Shown piece by piece: positions 13,333 through 24,391 of a DNA stretch of 64,000 bases. Below the pieces are notes generated by a model. The model was not told the origin of the DNA, made no database searches, and saw only the letters and a list, made by a program, of their open reading frames with translations. The stretch lies in NCBI GenBank assembly GCA_019802505.1, contig JAFMOC010000190.1:252501-316500 (forward strand), written 5' to 3'. Every line of letters begins with the position of its first letter. Position 1 is the first letter of the stretch. The position numbers and the translations under genes are program-made. The DNA is from Corydoras sp. C115. Its lineage: Eukaryota; Chordata; Actinopteri; Siluriformes; Callichthyidae.

Positions 13333-14454
13333 TCAATAAACTGAAGCAATTTAACAAATAAGAGTGAGCCAAAATTAGGAAGTACTTACTTGTGGCAAAG
13401 CAAACCCCTAAGTAAGTGTAAATTAGTTTTACAATTTGTAATATTACAGTGGAACTATGTTGAACTGCAGACTAGACAGACTTGAAGAAAACACATTCAA
13501 GTCAGAAAATCAGCATTACTGCCATATCATATACACACACACACACACTCACATAGACCCTAAACCTCTGACTTTCAATTTCTCCTATTGCAACTACTGT
13601 CTCAATGTAACATTTTAGATCACATGTGTTCCATCTTTATCACTATGTCTTGTTGCTACATTTTCTTGCAATAACTCTCCAGCTGAAGTTGTGCATCAAT
13701 CATTTCTCGCCATTCACCAAGGCTGAATACTGTCAGCAAATCCTTAAATGCCATATGCACACAAAGGGAGACAGAGGAGCGATGATCAAAAAAATTGTTA
13801 AAATGTGACAAAAAAAGGGTTTATTCATGAGCACCACATCAAAATAATAAAGCATTCTTACTTCCTTTACTACTTCTAACTGCATCATATTATTTACAAC
13901 TAAGGTCTTTTTTAACTATTTCTCACACATGTGAGCATTAATATATGCCTGATATCAGAATAAGAATAAGCAAATACTTTATCTAAGTTCATCTCAATAA
14001 ACAATTAAAAAAAAAATTCAGTTATGTGCCTGCAGTAAACATAAGTTAAGACTAATTCTTAGATTTTAAAGCCTGCAGGTAGTTAGATACCTCAATGCTT
14101 TGTCATTGTTCTGGGTTAAGACTTTAGTTACTGTCTTTTGTTTGTTTAGTTACTGTTTTTTGTTTGTTTACTATTAATGGTGTATAATGAATTTTGCTGG
14201 ATTTTTAAAAACATATTATTGCTTAGACATGATTTTAAACACTGTGTTTATTTTGTCCAAATGCTACACACGATCAGCACAATCAATCTTTCCTCACTCT
14301 TATTTTTTATATTTCTCTTTTATCTACAATGTTCCAATTTTTGAGTTAACTCTGATTCCATTAGAGTTTTACAGAACAGAAAAAGCACAATCATGCTTTC
14401 CCCCCCCCCCTGATTTTTTGGCACTTAGGAAATATGGTTAAGTGAGTTACGTGT

Positions 14455-14650
14455 GAAAGAGCTTGACTGGCCCATGCAAAGCCCTGACCACTACCCAAAT
14501 TTTATGAACCAGGCTTTCTTTTCCAACTTCTGTCTTTACAAATGTTTTTCTTGATGAATGGGTAAAAATTTCATTAGAAACACTCCACAATCTTGTGGAA
14601 AAGCGTAAAAAATATATTGTTGTAGCTGAAAGAAGGGCTAATAAATGAAT
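14455..14650 (+). mobile_element. Tc1-like relic (C-terminal fragment)
   Basis: A decayed stretch reading DWP(M)QSPDHYPNF on the + strand followed by a degenerate tail with the spacing of a Tc1 transposase C-terminus (Asn-Thr-Pro region, then a Val/Glu-Lys-rich end). No terminal repeats were recognised and the frame is full of stops. Confidence 0.55.
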
Positions 14651-16052
14651 TTACTGAAAGAAAAAATACAATATTTCCCTACGAAATAATGTGGAGTGAA
14701 TGTATAGGAATCAAATTGAAAAGCTCTGAAGTGTTCATAAATATACTACTGGAATAAACATACTTATGTTCCAACAAGGTAATAGCTTGAACAGCTCTTA
14801 TACATAAAAAAAATCTGTCAAAATAAGTGCCAAAACTCAATGTTGGCTAAGCCCCTTTATAGCATCACTCATGTCATGAGTAAAGCTTTACAACGTGTGT
14901 GAAAAGTGTGCTTTCATGTGTAAATCAGCAGTGCTGTAATCAGCAGTGGTCTCTCCAACGATCCACAAACCTGTCCACTGTAAAGTAGACTGATTGATTT
15001 CCTTGTCGTTTTTTAAAGTTCCAGACTGTTTTCTTTTCAATTTTTTTCTCCACCATTCAGAAGCAGTCACGTGCATTATTAATGAACTCCATATAATGGA
15101 TTTTTTAGACTCTCTGTCTGCTGAAGAAACACCTCCTCTCAAAATCACTCTCAAAATCACATCTTTATTTAATTTAATTTCCTGCTGTATCACAGTTCAC
15201 CAAAAATTGAACAGAGTAGACATTACATTACATTTCACATGCTTATTAGTGTAGAATATAGAGTATTAACAACACTTTTTAGACTTTTCAGAAATTTAGA
15301 CTTTTCAAATTTAGCAAGTTAGCGTTTGAGTCTGGAATTTTGGTAATGAAATATCCATTACAAAATTTGGACAAATACGTTTCAATTCTAATTTAATTAT
15401 GCACTGCCCTATTTAAACATTTTTGGTTGAAATGCTGAGAAACAGGGGAGTAACAAAACAAAAGCCTCTTTCATCTGATAATAAAATATATTATCAAGTT
15501 GACTTAACAAATACAGCACGAGACACATTAAACTGAATATCAAATATTTCCTCTTTCGTATTGTGTAAAATGTTTTAGATGTTCATGGTTGCATATTTTA
15601 GAACTTACATTGTATGTTATATCAGAAACAGTGAGTGGAATGTAGCATTTTGTAGAGGTGGAAAGCTTGGGATGTGTTAGTTGTGTGTGGTGTTAATTGT
15701 GTGTGGTGTTTAAAATCTAGTAGAATATTAGCGACAGGTAAAAGATTGGCACTAGTAGAAAGAGTAGCACGTGACTTCAGAAGCACGAGCGTGAAAAATC
15801 AGTCCATCACAGTTCCTCCCAGCACTCTGCTGTCTAAAAATAGCTTCCTTGCACGTCAAGATCGCAAACACACAAGCACACCCACCCCCACACACACACT
15901 CTCCGCTGAGAACTAAATAATTCACTACAAGAATGCCAGACAGAGAGGCAGAGGAATATAAAGAATTATGAGACACAAATGTAGAGGAAATTTTATAAAT
16001 CTATAATTTAGAAAAACATTAAATGCAACTTTACTTCCTACATACATTCCAA

Positions 16053-16139
<87 letters not shown>
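16053..16139. repeat. TC then AC microsatellite
   Basis: A TC run (to 16098) joined directly to an AC run (16099-16139). Confidence 0.95.
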
Positions 16140-16140
<1 letters not shown>

Positions 16141-17029
16141 CATTATAATTACGACTCTAGAATGAAAACAATATTGTATTACATTGCATAAATGTAAAGA
16201 ATACACAGTGTGTATTCTGTGTGGGACAAGCATATGTTTAGCCACTCACATTGAAGACATCTCGTCTTTGTGTGAATAAAAACATGGTACATCTCTCGCT
16301 ATGTTTTTCTTCTCCCATGCATTCTGACCTCCAGTCATTCACCTCTCCACTTACCATGCATTCGCTTCTGTCTTTCTCCCTTTTTCAATACAAAGCATTT
16401 TTATTGCAATTTCATCCTCTTAATGTACCACGCATTTCATTGTACTCTTTTCTTTTTACTTTGTTACCAGGCATTTTCTCTTGTCTTTGTCATCTTTCCT
16501 TCATTTCCTTTCCTGTTTAATCATGTAACCTCTGGGCAGTCAATGTGCATATGTGTTTGCAAACAGTGTCTGAGGAACACATCACAATTTCTTGATATGA
16601 ACAACCAAATCACCCTTAAGTCATTTGGTGGATAAGCCACAGATGGATGTCAGTTTAACTCAAGATATCATAAATAAAGCTTATTCGCCTTCACACATAT
16701 ACAAACACATGTAGAGTACACGAGCTCATAAAGTAAGTGACACTTAGATGTATGACTGTACTTGGACTAAATAGATTTAAATTTTCTAGTGATATTAAGT
16801 ATGTTTATTTTTTTAAGGTTGAACCTATTCATCTACTTAAACATAACATTTACTTAAACATAATGTTTTTAAAATTAGATAAATAGATAAACTTTACTTT
16901 ACTAATATATAGTTATGAATATAACTGGTGAAAATTAAACAAACCAATATAATAATGATTAAGCTATATAAAAAATATAGTAGAGGATTAAGAGAAAGAT
17001 AAAAAATGAATGTGTTATATTTGGTGTGA

Positions 17030-18240
17030 CTGCATTCTGCTAGACCTTTCGGCAGCTTTTGATAGAGAGTAAATCATGAGATTCTACTGTCCATACTATT
17101 TGAATTGGGCTTTTCTTGTACATGACTTGAATGGTTTCGATCCCATCTAAGAGGAAGGACCTTCAAAATGTCATGGAATAGAGGGATCTCTAACTCTCAC
17201 CAAGTACTCACTGGTGATCCTCAGGGCTCTGTACTTGGTCCTCTCCTCTTTTCATTATAAATCACTGGGCACAGTCATTCAGGCACATGGTTTCTCTTAT
17301 CACTGCTATGCTGATGACACTCAGCTTCATTTGTCTTTTGCCGCTGACGACACCATGATCTCAAATCGGATATCTGCCTGCCTTACCGACATATCTGTTT
17401 GGATGAAGGCCTGTCATCTCAAATAAAATTTAGCAAAAACAGAGCTTCTCATAATCCCAGCTAAAACCTCAATCCATCATGACCTGAACTTATAAATTGA
17501 CAGCTCCACAATCTCTCCAACGATTTGGTCCGTAACCTTGGTTTCACAATTGACTCCCATTTTAAACTCTCTAATCATGTTATCAAAACTGCCTGTTCCT
17601 TCAGATTCCTTCTTTACAACATTAGGAAGATCAAACGTTGACTGAACATGCTACTCAGCTGTTAGTTCAAGCCCTCATCCTATCCCGGCTTGATTATTGT
17701 AAAGTGTTGTTTGCCGGTCTCCCAGCTTCCACAATCAGGCCTCTACAACAAATTCAGAACTTTGCAGCTCAACTTGTACCAACCAGCCCAATCGAACTCA
17801 TGTCACTCCACTAGTCATTTCTCTCTATTGGCTCCCTATAGCTGCTTGCATTCAGTACAAGTCACTGGCTCTGGCCTACAGGACCATTTCTGCATCTGCC
17901 CCCTCTTACCTTTACTTTATCTTTTCAAAATTCATTCTGTGTTCATTGTATTCACCACTGCAAAATGGTGGAATGATCTTCCCAACTCTAAGGCAGAGTT
18001 TTTTAAGAAACTACTGAAGTCGCATCTTTTTAACAGACGCCTGTTATAGAAAAAAAAAATTAAAATTAAAAAAGGTGGGGGGGATTGCAGGATCAGATAA
18101 CGATCAAGTTTGATAATTCTACAGGGTAGCTGGTTTTCTCCGCAACTACTGACTTGTGGTGTTCTCATTTGTAAGTCGCTTTGGATATAATGCTAAATGC
18201 TAAATAAATCTGCTAAATGGCTAAATATAATGTAAATGTA
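17030..18240 (+). mobile_element. L2-clade LINE fragment (RT and 3' end)
   Basis: A decayed non-LTR retrotransposon. The translation shows a DLSAAFD-type motif near 17045, GSVLGPLLFS near 17225 and the RT active site CYADDTQLHL at about 17308-17335, followed by the usual C-terminal region and a 3' tail (TAAGTCGCTTTGGATA near 18172) typical of fish L2-like elements. Numerous stops and frameshifts. Confidence 0.88.
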
Positions 18241-18286
18241 AATATTTAACACATTAATTTATTAACTTCCCCTAATCTATTGGTTG

Positions 18287-18655
18287 GTGTGCAGATCGAG
18301 CACCCAGGACAGGGCGCCAACCCATAACTGGGCACATTCACTCACTCTGACATACACAAAAACACACACTATAATATGGGAAAATTTGACAATTCAATTT
18401 ATGTTGAACTGCCCAGCGATGGATTGGCGCCCAGTCCTGGGCCCTGTCATCTGCCCAGCGCCAGAAACGTTCTCCCCTAGATGGGGACCCTACTAGAGGA
18501 TAAAGCGGGAGATGATGGATGAATGAATGAGTTTATGTTGAACCCATGTTTTTTTAGACTGTGGGAAGAAAGCAGAGACTCTGGAAAAAACCCACACGGA
18601 CATGGGGAGAACATAGAAACTCAAAGGCAAACGTGCAACCAATAAGCCACCATGT
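18287..18655 (-). mobile_element. GGCGGCACGG-type SINE, diverged, split by another SINE
   Basis: The reversed body at 18287-18409 (ACCCAGGACAGGGCGCCAAC) continues at 18532-18655 (GACTGTGGGAAGAAA). It is interrupted by a forward 5'-truncated copy at 18410-18531, with TTTATGTTGAAC duplicated on both sides. Confidence 0.78.
18410..18531 (+). mobile_element. GGCGGCACGG-type SINE, 5'-truncated, nested
   Basis: The 122-bp 3' end of the family ending in GATGAATGAATGA, inserted in a diverged older copy. The perfect 12-bp duplication TTTATGTTGAAC is at 18398-18409 and 18532-18543. Confidence 0.82.
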
Positions 18656-20533
18656 CCAACATAACACATTGTCACACCAAGTAGTTTTTTTAGAATATTT
18701 TTCTAAAAAAAATTGCCCAGAGCAGAATTGCATATGGTACTTGACCGTGTCCTAGCACTCATGGGTTGAATGGCTGAAAAAAACCTGACAGGTTGCCAGT
18801 CTCCTGCTGGGCAGACATACAGACAAACATATTTAAGCTCACATTTTCAGGTTTGGAAACTCACCATTTCACTTGCTTTTTTGGGAAGAAACCAGGGCTG
18901 CTATAGAAAATTAACACAGTACTGTTGTAAAAAGCGCTATATAAATATTACTTGAACTTGAACTTCATTTAAGGAGAACAAGTCAAATCCACACAGAAAG
19001 AATACTCTTTGCTTTTTATTTTGATAAAAATCAAACCAATGACTTTCGTGTTGTGAACTAAAAGTGCAAATCACTGTGGTACATGACACCTCATATTAAA
19101 TATTACAGTGTAATAATTTATTATATTAGAACTAGAATGTCTAGACACTGTTCAGTAAAAGCGTGTGTGCTCACAGTCTAATAAAGCCTGTCTTTTTTCA
19201 GAATCAGTAAGTGATTTAAGGAATTAGATTTATTTCTTTATTTCAACATAAATTAGGCCAAATAATATTTTAATGATTTGTTAAAGTTAATTTAAAGTTA
19301 ATAAAGAGACCAAAGTAATAGAAATGACAAAATACAATTTGATGATCCAATAGCACAGTTTAAATAAAGTTTCAAATTAATGAGTTGACAATGTGCTAAG
19401 TGGCTGCCCTGTTTTTATTTTTATAAACAGAGATCTGGCAAAGTCTGATATTCACAACATATTTATAAAAAGTGTATCATGGCACAATAGAAGTACCTCA
19501 AGAGAAAATTTGGTCATCAGATTGAAAAAAGTTATAAAATCATCTCCACCTCTATAACCAAAGTCAGACCATGTCATTTTATGCTCCCCAGAAGTGTTTA
19601 GTTACATAATGGTCATTAATGATCTGCAATAATAAATGGAACAATATACTGTGAATTATAACAGCAGATTCCAAAGGAAAATGTCAATTTGTTGAGTGTT
19701 AGGGTCTGAACAATGTAGATATGGTTTTGTAATATTTTCTTCTGAGGTCCCTGAAAATCTATTTAAAATAAAATTTATGGCATAATGTATTTCCACATTT
19801 TTAATGTATATGTACTATACCAGTTTGGACACCCTCTTTTTGCTCCACCTATTGTCCATGTTATCAGTTCCAGTTACTTTAAAGATAGGAGAACCCCAAT
19901 AGTAGCACAACACAGCAGGTATTATTTGGTTGGTGCATTATTCTTATTCCAGCAGTGTCACTGAAGTGTTTAAATAACACTACAGGAGCTAAAACCTCCT
20001 CACTGCATCAGTGTCACTTTAAAACCGACAATAAACAACACACCCAAATTATACCTGTTCTGTGATGGTCCTGACCAATCGAGATCAAATATTGTAATTG
20101 TAAAACTACAAAGTTTATCCATATGGTAAGTGGAGAAAATAGACAATGGCACAAGATGGAGGTGTGCCCAAACTATTGATACTGTATTATCTTACTGTAT
20201 TCTAAGATTCACACTGGAGATGCATTTGCTTTTTAGGGACTAACATATAACTGTTAATACATCTTTTTGCAATTAATTTTTGTGGGATAACATATTGTAT
20301 TAGGTTTTTGTGCTTGAGCAGTGTACTAGTATGAAGCCAGCAAGATACATAGTTGCAAGAGTACAATATAGCAATTAATGCTAACAAAAATGAAGTAAAT
20401 TGTTGACATAAAGTGTCAGATACAGATTAGATAGAGATTTGGAGATTGTCCTGCCTTTTAAGAAATGTGAAAAACATTTTACAGAAAATCAATGAAAGAT
20501 ATTTGTTAGTTTATACAATTAAATAAATATATT

Positions 20534-20875
20534 ATTCATTCATTTATTCATTATCTTCCGCTTTATCCTCTATTAGGGTCGCGGGGGGGTTCCCCATGCC
20601 CATCCAGGGGAGAACGTTTCAGGCGCTGGGCAGATACACCCAGGACAGGGCGCCAATCCATCGCTGGGCACACACTCACTCACACATACACACATATACG
20701 GGGCAATTTGGAGAACTCAATTGACTTGATCCATGTTTTTGGACTGTGGGAGGAAACCGGAGAACCCGGAGGAAACCCACGCTGACACCGGGAGAACATG
20801 GAAACTCCACCCACTGGGGATTCGAACCCGGAATCCCTAGTGCTGAGAGGCGAACATGCTAACCACTAAGCCACC
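20534..20875 (-). mobile_element. GGCGGCACGG-type SINE
   Basis: A near-full-length reversed copy: CATTCATTTATTCATTATCT tail on the left, conserved body, and the tRNA-like head ending TAACCACTAAGCCACC. It lies about 260 bp upstream of exon 2. Confidence 0.85.
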
Positions 20876-21113
20876 CTAAATGTATTATCTCATCAATATT
20901 CTAAATTTCACTAATTTCTAATTTCACACATTTCACTAATGGAAACCCTCACATCCTGCAGCACAGATTGCCTTAAAATGAATAGTCATTTACAATGCCT
21001 CAGGCTCCACCAGTTAGATGTGCATGTGTGTGCTGCTATTGCTGATTTGCAGTATTACCTTTACAGGTTCAGAGGTATTCACAAGCATGATTGCCATTAT
21101 AATGTCTTGTGTT

Positions 21114-21137
21114 TGTTCTTAACCTTTATTCCTCACT
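21114..21137 (+). promoter_or_regulatory. U12-type (AT-AC) 3' splice site of cacna1a intron 1
   Basis: The reading frame requires exon 2 to start at 21137, but the intron ends in AC (21135-21136) and no AG lies in the 20 bp before it. A TTCTTAAC motif at 21116-21123 contains the CTTAAC core of the U12 branch-site consensus; its branch A (21122) is 14 nt from the splice junction, within the short distance typical of minor-spliceosome introns. Minor introns are known in voltage-gated sodium and calcium channel genes. The matching ATATCCTT donor should be at the end of exon 1, which is not in the window. Confidence 0.8.
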
Positions 21138-21242
21138 CCATTTGAGTATATGATCCTGGCCACCATCATTGCCAACTGCATTGTCCTGGCACTAGAGCAG
21201 CATCTGCCTGATGGTGACAAGACTCCAATGTCAGAGCGCCTG
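21137..21242 (+). CDS. cacna1a: cacna1a exon 2 (domain I S1)
   Basis: Encodes segment S1 of domain I and the start of the S1-S2 loop of the P/Q-type calcium channel pore subunit, a plasma-membrane protein of presynaptic terminals. The 106-bp exon begins with one base completing a codon, then reads PFEYMILATIIANCIVLALE and on to PMSERL, followed by a GTGAGT donor at 21243. The sequence is near-identical to the mammalian Cav2 family; HLPDGDK is closer to Cav2.2, but later exons decide for Cav2.1. No AG acceptor fits the reading frame: the intron ends in AC (21135-21136) with a U12-like branch site just upstream, which fixes the start. Exon 1 was not found in the window, so 1-21136 is read as intron 1. 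A GT repeat begins about 23 nt inside the next intron. Confidence 0.95.
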
Positions 21243-21262
21243 GTGAGTTCTTTCAGTGTTTC

Positions 21263-21265
<3 letters not shown>

Positions 21266-21329
<64 letters not shown>
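21266..21329 (+). repeat. GT microsatellite at the exon 2 donor
   Basis: A pure TG run of 64 bp starting about 23 nt after the exon 2 donor, so it is transcribed as UG repeats. Confidence 0.95.
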
Positions 21330-21332
<3 letters not shown>

Positions 21333-21558
21333 TTCTTTTTGAACTCATTGGCAGCATTTAAGCTATTCTGTGGTGTAAAATACTAATTGAATCCTAACTT
21401 AATAAGCAAATTTTGGATTTAATTTTAATAGCACTTGACTATTAAAATAAAGAGGATAAAAATTATTTTTTTTATATATTTAGGATTATATGGTAATAAA
21501 TGAATGTTTCACAATTTTAAGCTTTCATCACTCATCCAAAGAATCTGCTGACTGCATA

Positions 21559-21843
21559 TACACTGTCTGACCAAAAAAAAAAGATCACCACATAGATTAT
21601 TTAACTATGATTGGGGAAAGCTGTTGTTGGTCAGGTCTAGGTTTATCAACATTATGTATCCAAAGAATGAGGTCATCTGATGACCTGAATCTACTTAACC
21701 ACTAGGTTATTCAATCAATGGATTTTTTCTTCCCAGGTAGCACTTACATATAACAATGCCAGGATTCATCAAGCTCAGATTATGAAAAAGTGGTTCAGAA
21801 ATATGTTCTTTTTAAGAAAGACATAATAATAATAATAATAATA

Positions 21844-21878
<35 letters not shown>

Positions 21879-22830
21879 TTTATACTTATATAATACAATT
21901 ATTGTTAGTATTATATATTATTATATTATTAGTAAGTAATAATAGTAATAATATATTTACAAATTTTTAAACATTTTATATTTTTTTATATTTAAAATTT
22001 TTATATTATATTTGTAAAATTTTTATTAAAAAAATTATACGGTCTATAATCAAAACAATAAGGCAGTAGAGGGTGTGCATTATTGTGACTAAATCATGGG
22101 AAAGAGGTGTTGTCGTGGCCAAATTACAGATTGCAGTTTATAAAAAACATCTAGAAAATAATGTATTTTATATCATGCATTAATACCAATGTGAAGTGGT
22201 CAGAGGTGTGCATTACTGTCATGAATGTCTCGACATAAAAACGGCTCAGCAATCAGATTTAAAGACCGGAACTACCCCTTTTGTAATATTATTTATAAGC
22301 TAGCAACATATCCTTAGAGTCTAATAAAGTTTACCCAGTTACTCAATATGTACTTTAATGTATTTAAATTTCCTGTAATACCTGATGTATATGACTTTGA
22401 TCCAGTTTATAGCTACTGCAAATAAACATCACCAGCATTCAATTCATGGGTTTTAGTCCACTTCTTTGTTGCGAGTCAAGGTCTGTATAACATAGTTAAC
22501 ATTTTTTGGATTGCTCTAAGAGGGAAATTGCACCAGTCTATTTAACAAACTTAAGCACCGTCAACATTATGGACTCTATCTGTCAGAATGGTTCATGGAG
22601 CATGAGACATCATTTCCATACATAGATTGGCCACCACAGAGTCCAGGGATGTACTGACGAGGACTTTATGCAGTGGTCCAAATCTCCAAATCTGGACAGA
22701 AATAAATGTTTCGATATTGCAGAAGCTTATGGAAACAATGCCACAGTGAATGCATGCTGCAATCAAAACTAAAGGCCGTCCAATTAAATATTACAGTGTG
22801 TGACCTTTTTTTGGGCCAGGCAATGTATAT
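21559..22830 (+). mobile_element. Tc1/mariner-like relic in intron 2
   Basis: The left edge ACTGTCTGACCAAAAAAAAA and the right edge GTGTGACCTTTTTTTTGGGC (near 22797-22817) look like a degenerate inverted pair. Between about 22440 and 22780 is a rotted transposase remnant containing WPPQSPG, the usual WPxQSPDLNPIE region. An AAT microsatellite has expanded inside it. A shorter relative of the same sequence is at 27765-27910. Confidence 0.5.
21826..21880. repeat. AAT microsatellite
   Basis: TAA units with one interruption, within a Tc1-like relic. Confidence 0.9.
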
Positions 22831-22843
22831 GATAAACAACACA

Positions 22844-22889
22844 GCGACCCTAATAGAGGATAAAGCGGGAGATAATGAATGAATGAATT
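22844..22889 (+). mobile_element. GGCGGCACGG-type SINE, 3' tail fragment
   Basis: Only the last 46 bp (CGACCCTAATAGAGGATAAA and a GAATGA tail). Confidence 0.7.
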
Positions 22890-22916
22890 ATTTATGAGTC
22901 TTATATTTAAAATTCT

Positions 22917-23217
22917 AGGGATTCCCAGTTCGAATCCTCATCTGGGTGGAGTTTCCATGTTCTCCCTGTGTCCGCGTGGGTTTCCTCTGGGTTCTCCGAT
23001 TTCCTCCCACAGTCCAAAAACATGGATCAAGTCAATTGAGTTCTCCAAATTGCCCCATATAGAGTGTGCCTGTTTGAGTGAGTGTGTGCCCAGCGATGGA
23101 TTGGCGCCCTGTCCTGGGTGTATCTGCCCAGCACCCGAAACATTCTCCCCTGGATGGGCATGGGGAGCCCCCCCGCGACCCTAATATAGGATAAAGTGGA
23201 AGATAATGAATTAATGA
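22917..23217 (+). mobile_element. GGCGGCACGG-type SINE, 5'-truncated
   Basis: Starts inside the tRNA-like head and runs to the tail. Flanked by a perfect 14-bp duplication ATATTTAAAATTCT (22903-22916 and 23218-23231). Confidence 0.87.
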
Positions 23218-23727
23218 ATATTTAAAATTCTGTATCAAAAATTTTCTACATGTTTAAATTCTTTAGAAATTATAAAGGGCAATCAACAGTTTTAGAGGAC
23301 TTTACTAAATGACCATCGCATGGTTTTTCGTGATTAAAATAAATTTAAAATGAGGACTAAATGACTGGCTGTAAAGTTTGTAAAAATGTATATATTTTAG
23401 ACGTATTGATTAGTAAGCATAGGGATACCTGGTGGAACATCCAAAACTGGTCAAGATAGGACCCTGGAAATTAATTCCAAACCTAATATGAACAAAAATA
23501 TTTGCTCTGTACAACCATTGGTTTAGTTCGGAGGAATTAAACATGTGACGCTCAGAAGTGTCAATGTATCTTTCTCCTCTTTCTCCTAGATAAGATGATA
23601 CTGATGATAAGATCAGTATTCCAAACTTTTTTTTATTATATATGATACTGTATGTGTACTATAGACAATTAGTTTGTATTGTGTGCATTATTTAGCTAAT
23701 TTTAGTTTAAAAAAAATTGGTTTAATT

Positions 23728-23945
23728 ACATTAGGTAATTTTGCAGATGCTTTTATCCAACGTGACTTACAATTATCCCAACTTGATGGGTGGGTTTAGA
23801 GCGGAGGATCAGTCATGATACAGCAATGGAGCAATGAGGGTCTGGTTTAAGAGACCACACTGGCAACTGTGGTGGACTCAAGGTTCACACAATTTTAAAC
23901 TGATAGTCCAACATCAGATCTACTGAGCTACCATGCCCACAATTC
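23728..23945 (-). mobile_element. tRNA-derived SINE with L2-type tail, reversed and diverged
   Basis: The left end is the reversed tail (GCAGATGCTTTTATCCAACG) and the right end the reversed tRNA head (TGAGCTACCATGCCCAC). Same family as 44877-45072 but more diverged. It ends about 90 bp upstream of exon 3. Confidence 0.7.
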
Positions 23946-24032
23946 TACATACTCTATAACTTCTATGTAAAATTTTATCTTCACATCTTCAATTCTAACC
24001 ATGTCTGACCCTAGTTGTTTTTTCTCTTTCAG

Positions 24033-24172
24033 GATGACACCGAACCATATTTTATTGGCATTTTCTGCTTTGAGTCAGGCATTAAGATCCTGGCTCTGGG
24101 CTTCGCCTTTCATAAGGGCTCCTATCTCCGCAATGGCTGGAATGTCATGGACTTTGTAGTAGTGCTTACTGG
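24033..24172 (+). CDS. cacna1a: cacna1a exon 3 (domain I S2-S3)
   Basis: Encodes domain I S2 and the beginning of S3. After a TTTCAG acceptor it reads DDTEPYFIGIFCFESGIKI and then the invariant HKGSYLRNGWNVMDFVVVLT, ending in a split glycine codon before GTAAGT. Length is 140 bp. LALGFAFHKG, with alanine rather than valine before FHKG, matches Cav2.1 better than Cav2.2. It is preceded by a 2.8-kb intron and followed by an intron of about 25 kb that holds most of the transposons in the window. Confidence 0.97.
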
Positions 24173-24391
24173 GTAAGTGCAAAATTTAATTTGATTAAAA
24201 AAACACATTTTACAGTTCAACTTGGATCAAACATCAGATTTCCCTAGCAAATGACAAATATGCTAGTACATTGCACTTATTGCACTCTTTGTAGAGGGTA
24301 TAGAATCTGCTGTGACATCTTGTCTGATAAGCAATCTGAAAACTTCAGCACAAAAGTTGTAATGCAGCTGATGTAATGCAATTCATTAATA

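Larger units (their letters stand above)
1..21136 (+). other. 3' part of cacna1a intron 1 (no host exon seen)
   Basis: No coding exon was recognised here on either strand. Apart from the repeats listed separately, the longer stretches 845-1750, 2460-3800, 4090-4620, 5900-8340, 8530-9540, 9880-10440, 11480-12420, 13340-14450, 14660-16040, 16140-17030 and 18960-20530 are AT-rich and show no exon, RNA gene or element that I can name. The channel N-terminus (exon 1) was looked for and not found. Calling the region intronic rests on exon 2 starting at an acceptor. Confidence 0.6.

Noticed and set aside
22308..22315. ATATCCTT, a perfect U12-type donor motif
   Set aside because: It lies inside a transposon relic in intron 2, downstream of exon 2, and has no coding sequence before it. 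It cannot be the partner of the AC acceptor at 21136.
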